Source of the DNA: Rhineura floridana
Taxonomy: Eukaryota > Chordata > Lepidosauria > Squamata > Rhineuridae
Assembly: GCF_030035675.1 (NCBI RefSeq)
Contig: NC_084484.1
Span: 184,363,434-184,427,433, forward strand
Direction: 5' to 3'
Length of the DNA: 64,000 bases
The stretch's first letter is position 1, and every line of letters begins with the position of its first letter. Below, piece by piece: positions 10,228-20,344 of this stretch. Below the pieces are notes generated by a model. That model had not been told where the DNA came from and did no database searches. It saw only the letters and a list, made by a program, of their open reading frames with translations. A program made the position numbers and the translations under genes.

Positions 10228-10608
10228 CTACTGCAAGGATGGGGAGTCTTTTTCCACCCAAGGGCCACATTCCCTCGTGAGCAACCTCCCAGGGGCCACA
10301 TTCCAGTGGCAGGGGAGGCCGGGAGCAAAAGTGGTGCAACAAGGGAGCACTGTAGGCTACATTTCAGCCATGCAAAGGTCAAAGAACTCTGCAAGCCCTC
10401 GCACACCCCTCCCTATCCTCTGTCCAAGCAAGCAAGAGGCATTATCACAGTGCAAAGACCTGATCCAGGCAGGCAAAAGCACTCGAGGAGGGTGCAAAAC
10501 AAGGGCAGAGATGAGGCATGCCTTGTTAAGGGGCATGGTGCGGGAAGTGTCCCAAGGGCCAAACAGAGAGGCCTCGAGGGCCACATTCAGGCCCTGGGAG
10601 GTTGCCTG
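10228..10608 (+). mobile_element. hAT-type non-autonomous element, 'ggtggggaacc' family, diverged
   Basis: 'gatggggagtctttttccac', 'agggccacattccctcgtga' and the distal 'gagaggcctcgagggccaca' match the order in the copy at 4361-4735. The ends have decayed. Confidence 0.6.
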
Positions 10609-10627
10609 AGTCAGACCATCCAATTCA

Positions 10628-10775
10628 GTTTTGTCTACACTGACTGGCAGCAGCTCTTTGTGATTTCAGGTGAGGGGTCTTTCCCAGTCCTACCTAGAGA
10701 TGCCAGAGATTGAACCCGGGGCCTTCTGCAGGCACAGCACGGGCTCTCTACCCCTGAGCTCTACTCCCTCACAAC
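10628..10775 (-). mobile_element. tRNA-derived SINE (second family), antisense
   Basis: 'gtctacactgactggcagca', 'cctagagatgccagagattg' and 'ccccgggttcaa'-type B-box in reverse (attgaacccggggcctt) show the SINE whose sense form starts 'gcagtggcagagcatctgc'. The tRNA-like head lies at the right end, as expected for minus orientation. Confidence 0.75.
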
Positions 10776-10920
10776 ACAGGTGAGCTTGTCAGTAGAGTCC
10801 CCTGTTCCCAGCAGATGACCGAGCCCCAGGTCTACTTGTGTAGAGACTGGCTGCCACTTTTACAGCTACGGCTTGCGTGCACAGGACCTAGAAGCAAACC
10901 GCTTAAAAGAATAGAAAACG

Positions 10921-11010
10921 GCAGCCTTTCCCAAATGGGTGCCCTCCAGATGCTGTCTGGGGCTGTCAGGAGTTTAGTCCAAAACATCTGGAGAGCACTG
11001 TTGGAAGTGG
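10921..11010. mobile_element. Foldback MITE remnant (same type as 6873-7009)
   Basis: 'cagcctttcccaaatgggtg', 'ccctccagatgctgtctgg' and the inverted 'gtccaaaacatctggagag' are seen. The right terminus is decayed. Confidence 0.6.
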
Positions 11011-11074
11011 GGCAAGAGCAACTCCTGTTTTGTTCTTTTGTTCATGTTCCAGAAGGGAGATAGAGCTAGGGTCC

Positions 11075-11455
11075 TCCAGATGGCTAGGCTTGGCTACCTT
11101 TACCTGTGCTATGCTAAGACTAACTTCCTTCCGTCCAGACTGATATGCTCAGGGAAGCTGATCTGCCCCTCCTCCTTCTGCCCTTTCCGTCTTCTTTGAC
11201 TGTTCGAGAGAGGAGACACCTTTATTCTCTGCTCTCTCTCCTGAGCCATGAGGGCAGCTCCCAAACCTGGACATTGCGCCTCCAACTTAGTTAGTTAGAA
11301 CTAGGGATGCCTTTCTATCTCCTATGTATTTCTATAAATAAAGTAGCTTTTCTTATTTTACTAAGTCTTAAGTCTCAGTGATCTCAATGCAGGGTAAAAG
11401 CCTGCCACTTAGGTAAATGCACACACTGGCACACACACATCTCAGACCGTTGACA
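11075..11455 (+). mobile_element. LTR fragment, fossil, related to the solo LTR at 17922-18391
   Basis: Several blocks in order (catgagggcagctccc, ccaacttagttagttag, ataaataaagtagc, ttttactaagtcttaagtct) match the minus-strand reading of the LTR at 17922-18391. The copy is old and its ends are uncertain. The AATAAA signal sits in the plus orientation here. Confidence 0.6.
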
Positions 11456-13300
11456 ATCTCTGCTCATTCATACAAATTGATATAACAGGCACCAGCTTGG
11501 GAGAGGATGGAACAAGGACATACCTGCCTCTCAAACATTTTCAGGGCTTTCGGAGATGCCCCCTTACAAAATAAAAAGGCCTAGCGTCGGAAGAGACCAA
11601 GTTGCCACATTATTGGGAAAATTCATCCAACATGGATCAGCAATCCAGGCCAGGGTGTCCCAAGCAAAGAGAAACAGCATTTACCAAAGAGCAAGAAACA
11701 GCTGAATTAAGCAAGAGAGTAAGTATGCACATACCCCCTGTCCCCAAATATACCCTCCCCCCCAAAAAACAGGTTCACTGGCTAATGATGAAGTTTGATG
11801 GTTTGGCAGGGAAACCATTGCCTTAAAACACATGACTTTAGCGTTTCGTTTTGTGTCCTAGAGGAGGGGGATGGGCTTTGAGTTTTCAGAATAGTTCAGG
11901 AAGAGGCAAGGAAAAGCCAGCTGAGGTTGGTCCCTATTGGCCAGTGTCTATCCCATCCCCAACATACCAACAACCAAACAGTTGGTTTGGAGCAGTATTG
12001 CAGCTGCCTTTTAAAAAAAGATTTTGGTTTTTTGAGTGAAGGATGAAGACATACATGCTCTTTCAATTGAAATAAAAATTGGTATACAATGGGAAGGGAA
12101 AATGGAAAGCAAGTCACTGATTCATCATCCAACTTGCTACTGTGACCATTTGTAATATCAGCTGTGATTGCAAGTGAAGAGCTCTGCATTGAACATCTTT
12201 CTTTCTTTTTTTAATAAAGTCATATGTGTAGTCCAGCACATATGCATGCAAAGGGACTTCTTCCAACCCTATGCAAGAAGTTCCACTGGGGCATTAGGCA
12301 AACTCATGCAACAGATCCTCCAACAGGAAATTTTGCTGGGTTATAATTCATGCCCCCCCTCCAGCATGCTGAATCACATGGAGGCTCAAGATATAATGGC
12401 CGCTCCTTACAAACCATAGGATGCAAACTGGGAACCAGCCAGCCTCGTGAATGCATCCCTCTCATCCCTCTCTGGAGCAATTTCCTTTCCCTTTCTGGAG
12501 TTAACCATAGATTTGACTTACATTTGCATCCGCATAATCCATGGTCAATGAAAATCATGTTCTGACATAACCCTGGTTTGCAAACCCATTACAAACCATA
12601 GCTTTGCCCATTCTTTTATGACAGAGCCCTGGTTTGCATCAGTGTACATATAATGTGGTTAGCACCAAGAAGGGAAGGACGTAATACACCAGAGAACAGA
12701 GGGGGGAAATGCATTCCTGTCTGCCTTCTAATTTGCAAATGTGGCTTGTAGGGCGGCAGCACTAGGGCTGCATCAAACTTCTGAAAAAAAGCTAAAAGGA
12801 GTAACTCTGGAACAGCCGAGATAATATTCTGAAATTATTGCAATAAGCTTTATAGAAAAAAAAATACAATACAGTTAAGAGATGCAAATTTCAGTTTCTT
12901 TGCTCTAGGCGGAGACTAACAGCAGCTTCGGGCATGACAGGAAACACCAGCAGCCAGATGCTCAAGGTACTTGCACATGAGACTGGTGGTGCATCCCGCC
13001 ATGCCCCAAAGCCACCCTAAAGCAAACTTGTGGAAGAGAGAACTAGAACGAGCGTTTCCCACCTGACACAAAAATCAGCGAAACAGCTCTAATCTACGTC
13101 ATCGTCATTACTTCACAGTCTGGGTAATTAGTGTTTTTTAAATTTTCCTGCGTGCTTCAGAATCATGCAGTTAGCCAGCCTGCCTAGGCGAGGAGGATTT
13201 GCTACTCTTGTACATTTGCATTATCTTGTGCCTGGGGAGTGGGGAAAAAAAACAAAAAACCAACCATGATTTTTTTCCAAAGAAAGCCAAAGACAGCATG
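11456..13300. other. Non-coding stretch, nothing firm recognised
   Basis: About 1.8 kb with only short frames and A/T-rich runs. The words around 12400-12640 (repeated aaaccat / tttgca pairs) hint at an old foldback repeat but no ends can be set. Confidence 0.45.
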
Positions 13301-13310
13301 ACATCCTCTC

Positions 13311-13508
13311 TCACAGGTCAGGTCCTTTCCTCCGCAAATGTTTCTGCATCACACTGTCGTGGAACAACTCCGTAGCTTTGGCAGTTGGGAAATAGTAATA
13401 GGAACGGGCGTCAACTGCATCACGGTTCATAGCCCAGGGGAGATGGGGGGTCCAGCCGAATCCAGGTTCACGAAAGAGAGATGACCGAGGGAAGCCCTTT
13501 GCATCCAC
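13311..13508 (-). CDS. Possible terminal exon of an unrecognised small protein
   Basis: A minus-strand frame of about 64 codons ending in TGA has a protein-like composition: GFGWTPHLPWAMNRD, DARSYYYFPTAKATELF, HDSVMQKHLRRKGPDL. It is not part of any repeat I can see, and no second copy exists in the window. There is no ATG at its start and no strong splice acceptor beside it (the best candidates, gcaag and aaag just upstream, lack a good pyrimidine tract), and no AATAAA lies within the next 500 bases. It could be a genuine last exon of a host gene whose other exons lie elsewhere, or chance. I do not recognise the family. Confidence 0.3.
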   Translation of the reverse strand: MDAKGFPRSSLFREPGFGWTPHLPWAMNRDAVDARSYYYFPTAKATELFHDSVMQKHLRRKGPDL

Positions 13509-13837
13509 TCACTTGCAAGGGACACACTCACCCCAAAGGGTGATCCATGGGAAATCAAGCGGGTGCAGGCAGAATTTGGAATCTCTCGCTTTTGCAAGGG
13601 TAAACTGGTTTCACTGAAGGAAATGCCTTGGGCAAAGGTGAAAGTTTAGGCGTCTTGGGGAATTTTCACATCATCCCCAGCCATTAAGAACATGGCTTAA
13701 TTAAGAGAGTTCCCCTCCTCCCTCCCCTGCTTTGTTCCTTAAACACAGGAGGCTACCATAGTCAGGGAATGGAAAGGGGAAGACCAACGTCTGCCTTGTC
13801 TATCACTGCCCAGTGACTCCAGGCCATGGAGACAGTC

Positions 13838-14060
13838 AATCGGGCAGTGAATCCGTTCCAGTGCACCCTGGATAGCTCTTTGAAAAGTCGGACTAAAACC
13901 CGGAGCGGATTCACTGCCCCACTGACATCAAAGCCACCAGCTTCCAGTGAGGGACCCCAGCACTGTGATTGTAAAGGCAATTTAAACTACCGTCCTAAAT
14001 TCACTTTCTTGTGGAATAGCTACAGTGAAGCCAATAGGTCTACTCCAGAAGTAAGGTGTT
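13838..14060. mobile_element. Foldback MITE ('actaaaacccggagcggatt' family), partial
   Basis: 'ggatagctctttgaaaagtc', 'cggactaaaacccggagcgg', 'attcactgccccactgacat' recur at 19488-19750, 23048-23192 (both arms present) and 63796-63875. This copy keeps mainly one arm. Confidence 0.6.
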
Positions 14061-14503
14061 TGAAGATGACAGCCCGGCAGGTTTTCTGGGACTGCCAAGC
14101 GAATCTACAATCCACAGACTGCTTACTCTGGAACAATCTTGTTGATTCAATGGGACTCCTCAAAAGCAACCCACGTCTGCTATGAGATGTTCCTCTGCGG
14201 GAACAACGCAGTGGTGGCAATTGTGTGTCGGTGTGCATTTGAGGCAGAGTTCATCTGGAACAGATCACAGGCTTTTCTGGGGAAAAGATGGCTCTGCTAC
14301 AAGCATGTCATTCCCTGAAGCTCTCTCTGAGGTCTGTCAGGAATTAGGAACCTAAACATTCCAAGGTTAATGACACATCAAAAACGGTCCTGAACATTCG
14401 AGAACAGAGATGGCTAAAAATTTGGGGGGAGCACAAAAAAAGGAGGGGGCCGGGGGGGGGAAATATGTAGTAAATTTAATTATTTTTGTGTAAAAAAAAT
14501 TGA

Positions 14504-14729
14504 AACGGAAATGGACTGCCTTCAAGAATCCCGACTTATGGCTACCCTACGAATAGGCTTTTCATGGTAAGTGGTATTCAGAGGGGGGTTCCCATTGCCT
14601 CCCTCTGAGGCTGAGAGGCAGTGACTGGCCCAAGGACACCCAGTGAGCTTCATGGCTGTGTGGGAATTCGAACCCTGGTTTCCCAAGTCGTAGTCCAAAA
14701 CTTTAACCACTACACCACACTGGCTCTCT
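14504..14729 (-). mobile_element. Sauria-type SINE, antisense, nearly full length
   Basis: Read on the minus strand: tRNA-like head 'gagccagtgtggtgtagtgg', B-box-like ggttcgaattccc, body 'gtgtccttgggccagtcac', 'tgcctctcagcctcagaggg' and the BovB-like tail ('gtagccataagtcgggattc'). This structure (tRNA head, conserved body, tail shared with an RTE LINE) is that of squamate Sauria SINEs. Confidence 0.88.
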
Positions 14730-14805
14730 AAAAAAAGGCAGAAAAAATGGGGGGTAGGCCTCTTAGCCTGCCCCCACGGCTAGGGGTCTGGGCTGGGTGT
14801 CAGGC

Positions 14806-14887
14806 ACCCAATTTTATACATGGAAGTAAGCCCCATTTTGTTCAACAGGATTCACTTCTAGGGTAGACTGCACAGTGCTGCAGCCTT
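14806..14887. repeat. Short interspersed repeat, 'agtaagccccatt' family
   Basis: 'atggaagtaagccccatttt', 'ttcacttctagggtagactg' and 'agtgctgcagcc' match other copies at 30247-30345 and 31830-31912. Class unknown; probably a DNA-transposon MITE. Confidence 0.5.
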
Positions 14888-15454
14888 TTCCATATTCGGA
14901 GACAAATTAGACCTGGGGAGGAACTATTCCTAGCACACACACACCCAACTATAGTAGCGGGGTTGGTAAATGGTACAGAGGTGACCTAACCATGCATAGT
15001 GTTGTGTGGAGAGGAGATGCAGGCAGGATCACTGGAAGAGCATCTTACAGGGTTACGGTTTTGGAGGTATCTGAAATTATAACTGGGCAGAGGGACACAC
15101 ACGCCCACCCCTGGAGTTGGGAGCAACTGGGAGGGCCCTGAAGCTGGGTGATGGGTGCCACTGCACCACAGAATCTGGGAATGTGTCCCTTTGGTTTGGG
15201 GGGGAGGAGGGGAGTTGCAGGCTGGCCCCCTGGAGCCTGCGTCTGGGTCCTTGCAGAGTCCATCAAGAGGTGGGAGTCTTCCTGCAGGGTTTTGGAGTGC
15301 CCTGAAAAGTTTGCAAAGTTGGGTGGATGTCCATCCACCACAACCCACCCCGATTTTGGAAGACCAGAAAGGAGGGAGCCCCCACCTCCCTTCCCAAGGT
15401 TGGATGGGGGAGGGGCCTGGATTCAGCTTCCTGGGCCCAGGCTTGCTGCTGGCT
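14888..15454. other. 3' side of TPBGL, no repeat recognised
   Basis: Sequence downstream of the TPBGL stop codon on the minus strand. It would hold the 3' UTR, but I find no AATAAA on the minus strand within this stretch. GC content rises toward the gene. Open frames here on the plus strand are shadows. Confidence 0.4.
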
Positions 15455-16585
15455 TCAGAGGCCACCGGGGCTGGCCCGTCGCGGGTCGCAGTCCTGTTCG
15501 TAGCGGTAATGGTAGCCCTCCATCTGGTCCCGGCAGGCCTCCCGCAGGTTGTTGAGCCACCGCTTGATGCCCTTCCGATTGAGGTAGAGCACCATGAGGA
15601 AGATCACCCCGATGAGCGCCAGGACGATGCCGAGAAAGACGTAGGAGGCCGTCTCCAGCTCCTCTTCCTCGGGGCCGTCGGGGTCCAGTAGTCCCCAGTC
15701 CGCCCCGTCGAGGCAGTCCAGCTGCAGCGGCTGGAGGTGCAAGATCGGCCTGTCCCTCAGCGCCGGCGGGGAGGCGCAGCGGAGGCTCCGGGCGTCGGGC
15801 ACCCGCCACGTCGCGTTGCGCAGCCAGAGCAGCAGGGGCCGCAGCGAGGCGCAATCGCAGTGCAGCGGGTTGGAGGCGAGCTGGAGCTGCAGCCGGCCGA
15901 GCAGCGCCAAGTCCTCCAGGCCCTCGGGGCGCAGCGCCCGCAGCGAGTTATTGCGCACGTCTAATTCCTCCAGGCCCGGCGGCAGGACTCCCGGCGCCGG
16001 GAGCTCCCGCAGGCGGTTGCCGGCCAGCTCCAGCCGCGCCAGGCTCAGGTTCGCCAGGGCGCCGTCCAGGAGCTCCTCGAAGGGAGGCGCCTCCGCCGCC
16101 AGCAGCGCCTGGTTGAGTCTCAGCGCGCGCAATCGCGCGCAAGCGGCGAAGGCGCCCGGCGCCACCGAGCGCAACGGGTTGTAGCTCAGATCCAGCGTGG
16201 CCAAAGCGGGCAGGCCGGCGAAGGCCGCGTCCTCCAGCGCCTCGATGCGGTCGTGCGTCAACACCAGCAGCGTCAGGTTGCCCAGCGGCCGGACGGCCTC
16301 GCCCCCCGCCCAGCCTCCGGCGAAGGCGGCCGCGCGCAGGACCGTCAAGTTGCCGCCGACGATGGTGAGGTTGTGGACGGCGCTGGGCAGCTCGGCGGGC
16401 GGCTCCAGGAGCCGGACGTAGCGGCACTGGATGGTGTCCGGCGTGGCGAAGCAGAAGCAGGACGGGCAGCTCCGGGCCCCCGCCTGGATGAGCGGCAGCA
16501 GCAGCATCGCGGCCAGGAGGAGGCAGGGAAGCAGGAGCCCGGCGCTCAGCGGGGCCCGTCCATGGCCAGCCGGGCGCTGGGCCAT
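15455..16585 (-). CDS. TPBGL: Trophoblast glycoprotein-like (TPBG family leucine-rich-repeat membrane protein)
   Basis: This single-exon frame encodes 376 residues. A signal peptide spans about residues 14-37 (LLLPCLLLAAMLLLPL). An LRRNT cap has C40, C43, C45 and C54, followed by leucine-rich repeats (LATLDLSYNPLRSVAPGAF, LARLELAGNRLRELP, LEELDVRNNSLRALRPEGL). An LRRCT cap has C243, C245, C270 and C291, and an acidic stretch lies at 300-311. A single transmembrane helix spans about 314-334 (YVFLGIVLALIGVIFLMVLY). The short cytosolic tail RKGIKRWLNNLREACRDQ then MEGYHYRYEQD is the TPBG-family hallmark. Six N-glycosylation sequons are visible (N72, N79, N103, N179, N212, N257). The ectodomain block NLTIVGGNLTVLRAAAFAGG fits TPBGL better than TPBG/5T4, from memory of the families. 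A type I surface protein is expected; TPBG modulates Wnt signalling, but the role of TPBGL is little known. The start ATG directly precedes the signal peptide and lies in a GC-rich region. The frame is intact and is the only firm host gene here. Confidence 0.88.
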   Translation of the reverse strand: MAQRPAGHGRAPLSAGLLLPCLLLAAMLLLPLIQAGARSCPSCFCFATPDTIQCRYVRLLEPPAELPSAVHNLTIVGGNLTVLRAAAFAGGWAGGEAVRPLGNLTLLVLTHDRIEALEDAAFAGLPALATLDLSYNPLRSVAPGAFAACARLRALRLNQALLAAEAPPFEELLDGALANLSLARLELAGNRLRELPAPGVLPPGLEELDVRNNSLRALRPEGLEDLALLGRLQLQLASNPLHCDCASLRPLLLWLRNATWRVPDARSLRCASPPALRDRPILHLQPLQLDCLDGADWGLLDPDGPEEEELETASYVFLGIVLALIGVIFLMVLYLNRKGIKRWLNNLREACRDQMEGYHYRYEQDCDPRRASPGGL

Positions 16586-17640
16586 CCTATCCCCGCTTGG
16601 TCATTCCCGCGGCCGCAGGGGAGGGATGGACGGAGCCGCTGCCGCCGCCTCTTCCTCCTCCCCGCCTTCCAGCTCTTTCGCTTCTCCCCTTGTTTCCCCC
16701 GGGGGGGGTGCAGGTGGGTGGGGAGGTTAGACGGCGAGCGAAGCTCCTTCCGCGCCAGCAGCCCCGCGGAGAAGCAGCAGCCGCGACTGTCCGGAGCCCG
16801 CGGAGGAGAACCAGGCTGAGGCGCCCGGGCTCATGGCACTGCCTGGCGTCTGCTGGAGGCGGGCACGGAGAGCCAGCACGGCCGGGCAGGACGGGACGGG
16901 AGGCTTCCCCCGAGTCGGCTTGGAGGAGGAACGGGGGGCACGGGGTGGAGAACAGCGGCCACCCCTCGCGGGCGGGCGTCGAAGGGTGGCGGCATGCGCT
17001 CTGCCCGCTTCTTCCGCTCTTGGCTGGCTGGGCGGTGGCACCTCGCCCGGACGTCGGGATGAGGGAGGGAGGGACTTGCCCCTGGGCTGGCCAGGTGCCT
17101 TCTGGCTTGGGGGGAGGGACGGGGAGCGCCTGGCTGAGATTGGCTCGAGGAGTTGGAACCCCCTCTTGCTTCCAAAGGAGCCCGCCCCGCGGGGAAGGGG
17201 GGAACCGTCGTCCAACCCGCGGCAGGGGAGGGTTTCTCGATGCCCACGGGAAGCCGCCACGTCTGGCTCGGAACCCCGCTGGAGCAGAAAGGGGTCCTGG
17301 GCTGAGCGTGGTCATGCAGTCGAGCCTGGGCAGCAGAGCTGCTTGCTCGGCGAGGCGGGAAGGGCACCGCCCCCCGCCCGCTCCAGTCCCCTGGCAGCGC
17401 TGGGGCAGAGCTGTCCCCAGCCGTGACTGTTCTCCATGGCAGCCCCTTCCCGCCCTCCGTCCAAGTGCTCCGTTCGCTGCGTATAAAAAGCAAAGGAAAA
17501 GAGGGGGCGGGGGGGGGAGGAGGACACCGTTATTCCGCGCTCCCCCCCCCATCCTCTTGGGAACCGAAGTGCCTCCCTCTCTCCCCAAGGGATGGCCACC
17601 AACTTCCCTTCTTGCTTCTGTGCCCTTCATGGGGCTGTAA
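16586..17640 (-). promoter_or_regulatory. CpG-rich promoter/5' region of TPBGL
   Basis: Upstream of the TPBGL start codon the sequence is very GC-rich with many CpG dinucleotides, free of interspersed repeats, and drops to ordinary composition at about 17640, where a BovB tail begins. This is the expected look of a CpG-island promoter for a minus-strand gene. Long open frames on both strands here (over 300 codons) come from GC-rich composition and show no domain. Confidence 0.6.
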
Positions 17641-17690
17641 GGGACGGAGCTCTTGGGGAGGCAGGTCAATTTATGGCCAGTAGTTGTATG

Positions 17691-17828
17691 GATTGATTCC
17701 ACAAAGGAAGCCACAGACCTGAACTTACAAGATCTGAACAGGGTGGTTCATGACAGATGCTGCTGGAGGTCGCTGATTCGTAGGGTCGCCATAAGTCGTA
17801 ATCGACCTGGAGGCACATAACAACAACA
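17691..17828 (+). mobile_element. RTE/BovB-type LINE 3' end with 9-bp duplication
   Basis: 'acaaaggaagccacagacct', 'gggtggttcatgacagatgc', 'gtcgccataagtcgtaatcg' and acaacaacaa. The word agttgtatg lies at 17682-17690 and 17829-17837. The right copy has expanded into a (GTAT)n run. Confidence 0.85.
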
Positions 17829-17837
17829 AGTTGTATG

Positions 17838-17916
17838 TATGTATGTATGTATTATTTGATGTATATCCCGCCCTTCCATCAGGAGCCCAAGGCGGCAAAC
17901 AAAAGCACTAAAAGCA
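17838..17916 (-). mobile_element. L2 LINE 3' end, antisense, part 1 (split by solo LTR)
   Basis: 'tatatcccgcccttccatca', 'ggagcccaaggcggcaaac' and 'gcactaaaagcacttt' are the antisense L2 terminal block. It resumes after the LTR at 18397 with aaacatcataaaaacagac. Confidence 0.85.
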
Positions 17917-17921
17917 CTTTA

Positions 17922-18391
17922 TGTCAGAGAGTCAGGATGCTGGGAACGGAGAGTACTGAGCAAGCTTATGTGTGTGTTTGAATCCTTGCTAAAGATTCTA
18001 CCTTCCCTGTAAATTAGTCAGACAGAGACTTTAAGCTTTAAAATAAGAAATAACTACTTTATTCTGGAAGTACATGCTTGATAGGAAAGAGTCCTATGTC
18101 TAGCTAACTAGCTAAGTTGGAGCTGCAGACACCGAGCCCAGTGCTTGCCCTCATGTTTGGAGGAGAGGGAGAGACAAAGGAAAAATGTCTGCTCCCCTCT
18201 CGAGAGAAAGAAGACTGGAAGGAGGGAAGGAACTGGGATCGACATCCTTTGCATATCAGCCTAGCAGGAAGGAAGAGACAGCAGGAGATCAAAGGACAGG
18301 CATAGCCTAGCAACCAAGAGGTCTCTCTAGCTACCCTTTTTAACCCCATGCAGCCTCAACCCAAGTTGGAGTTGAACCACATATTCCAACA
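17922..18391 (-). mobile_element. Solo LTR, fossil, with 5-bp target duplication
   Basis: A 470-bp sequence with TG...CA ends flanked by cttta on both sides (17917-17921 and 18392-18396), sitting inside an L2 tail that continues on each side. The AATAAA signal reads on the minus strand, giving the orientation. No internal region is present, as after recombination between two LTRs. A 5-bp duplication fits class III-type or Ty3/Gypsy-like integrases; family otherwise unknown. Confidence 0.82.
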
Positions 18392-18396
18392 CTTTA

Positions 18397-18668
18397 AAAC
18401 ATCATAAAAACAGACTTGAAAATACATTAAAACAAAGCAACTTTAAAAACATTTTTTTAAAAGCTTTGAAGACATCTTTTTTTAAAAAAAGGTTAAAAAC
18501 ACATTGTTTTTAAAAAAGAAGATTTACAAACATCTTAAAAAGCAATTCCAACAAAGATGCAGACTGGGACAAGGCCTCTACTTAAAAGGCTTGTTGAAAG
18601 AGGAAGGTCTTCAATACAAAGATTACAGAGATGGCACCTGTCTAATCTTTAAGGTGTCCCACCTTTCA
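18397..18668 (-). mobile_element. L2 LINE 3' end, antisense, part 2
   Basis: Continuation of the L2 UTR in antisense (tttaaaaac and ttttaaagc words, 'gcttgttgaaagaggaaggt', 'cacctgtctaatctttaagg'). Confidence 0.8.
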
Positions 18669-18835
18669 GGATGCAGATCCCAAGCAACATAGCAACGTGT
18701 CATAGAAAATAACAGGAGAGAATATAAAAGTGTAAGATGTGGTCAGGATCCGTCCCACAAGGCAGCTGATGGTGGGTGGCCCTCGGGGAGGGGAGGGGGA
18801 CAGCCCAGCTGGCCAGGAACAGGATCAAGCCTGGG

Positions 18836-19022
18836 GAGGAGAGCCATCGCTGGGTGGCAGAGCGCCTGCCTTGCTTGCAGAAGGTCCCAGGTTCAGTCCC
18901 CAACGGCATCTCCCAGTAGCGCTGGGAGACCCCATGTCTGAAACCCTGGCGAGCCGCTGTCAGTCGGTGTTGACAGTGCTGAACTAGATGAACCAAGGCT
19001 CTGTCTGACTTCCTCTGTTCCT
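18836..19022 (+). mobile_element. tRNA-derived SINE (second family), sense, near full length
   Basis: Head 'gctgggtggcagagcgcctg', B-box-like region 'cccaggttcagtccccaac', then 'gagccgctgtcagtcggtgt', 'gaactagatgaaccaaggct' and the end 'cttcctctgttcctatg'. Confidence 0.82.
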
Positions 19023-19480
19023 ATGGGGCTGTCGTTGCTTGCCTCCCTCGCAGGGCGCTTGGCAAAATCAGCTGTACTGGGGCAGCCAAACAGCTTGAGG
19101 GACCCCTGGGACCTCTCCATTTCACAGGGCGGAGCATGCTGTCTGTTACCCCTTGCTTCTTTTTAGGATGGATACCCTGGTGTTAGAGAGCCATTCGTGG
19201 ATGGCTCAGGAGGAGCCCAATTTGGTTCACCGCTTTGCCTTCTTTCGCACGTCCGTCGCCCCCTTTGGGTAGCCAAGTTGGGCCTGGTTGAGCATACAGA
19301 ATGCTGGCCTAGCGGGAGAAAATTGGGGATGGCCCAGGAAACTATGTGCCGTGTGAATCAATACAATTTCTGTCAATGGCTACTAGCCACAATGGCTGTT
19401 GTTCTGCCTGCGTGTGCAATTCTCTATCCAGGATACATTCAAGTGGATTCAGGGTGTGTGCGTGTTGGCACAAAATGATA
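19023..19480. other. Nothing recognised
   Basis: About 450 bp with no gene or repeat end that I can read. Confidence 0.45.
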
Positions 19481-19487
19481 TATTTCA

Positions 19488-19750
19488 GGACCTTGGACAG
19501 CTCCTTGAAAGTTCAGACTAAAACCTGGAGCAGATTCAGTGCCCCACTGACATCGGAACCACCAAACACCCCTGATGCCAGGACGCCAGCACTGTGATGT
19601 TAAAGACAAAACTGCCATCCAAAATGCACTTACTTGTGGAGCAGTTCCATTGAAACCAATAGCCACATTGTAACCAATAGGCCTAAGTTCAAAATAAAAC
19701 CTGGAGCGGATGCACTGCCCCACTGATGTCGGAGCCACCGGCCTCCACTG
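19488..19750. mobile_element. Foldback MITE ('actaaaacctggagcagatt' family)
   Basis: The arm 'ccttgaaagttcagactaaa ... cccactgacatcggaaccac' is present, and the block 'aacctggagcggatgcactg' followed by 'gatgtcggagccacc' occurs a second time at about 19698-19740. This suggests a tandem or rearranged copy. Confidence 0.55.
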
Positions 19751-19777
19751 CGCCCACCGAAATGAGAAGGGCCCATT

Positions 19778-19942
19778 GCTCAACAGGAGAGCATGTGCTT
19801 TGCACAATGAAGATCCTGAGCCAGAGTCAGTCCCTGGCACCTACAAGGCAGGGAGCAGAGCCGAGAAAGGCCTTTCTTTGCCAGAGACCACGTTGCACAG
19901 CAGCTGTCTGTCAAGGTAAACAATACCAGGCTGGACAGAGCC
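19778..19942 (+). mobile_element. tRNA-derived SINE (second family), diverged
   Basis: 'gagagcatgtgctttgcaca', 'cagagtcagtccctggcacc' and 'agcagctgtctgtcaaggta' follow the order of the family in sense. Older than the copy at 18836. Confidence 0.55.
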
Positions 19943-19984
19943 ATGGCTCCATTCAGGAAAAGGCATTTTGAAAATAACATGAGA

Positions 19985-20150
19985 AGAGCCCTGTAGATGC
20001 TGGATCAGGCCAAAGAGGGCCCACCTAGTCCAGTATCCTCTTCTCACAGTGGCCAACCAGATGCCCATTATGGGAAGCCCGCAAGCTGGACCCGAGTGCA
20101 AAGAGCACTCTCCCCTCCCGCGGCTTCTAGCCACTGATCCTTGAAGCATG
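19985..20150 (-). mobile_element. CR1 LINE 3' UTR, antisense
   Basis: 'gctggatcaggccaaagagg', 'cacctagtccagtatcctct', 'agtggccaaccagatgccca', 'gggaagcccgcaagctggac'. Confidence 0.8.
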
Positions 20151-20344
20151 CGGCATAGTTCAAAGGAGCACCTGGTGCAATGTGCCGCCAGCCCGGAGTT
20201 TAGCTCCTAGGTTTTGTGGCAGGGAAGATAGCGCCTCATACAGCATCTGGACAAAGCTGTTACTGTGGATTTCCACAGCGGTCACCCTCTTTATCTGCAT
20301 TCAGGAACCCGGCGAAGACGTTCTTTTTTGACCAATAGTTTTCA

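Noticed and set aside
13311-13620. Two-exon model joining the 13311-13508 frame to an upstream frame at about 13535-13620
   Set aside because: The only donor/acceptor pair would leave an intron of about 20 bases, and the frames do not agree.
14400-15454. Polyadenylation signal for TPBGL
   Set aside because: I found no AATAAA or ATTAAA on the minus strand in a convincing position.
15118-15691. Plus-strand genes overlapping TPBGL
   Set aside because: They are shadows of the TPBGL coding strand and its GC-rich flank.
16597-17714. Long open frames on both strands (up to about 375 codons) upstream of TPBGL
   Set aside because: They overlap each other in several frames, have Pro/Arg/Gly-rich composition typical of GC-rich DNA, and show no domain, signal or splice structure.
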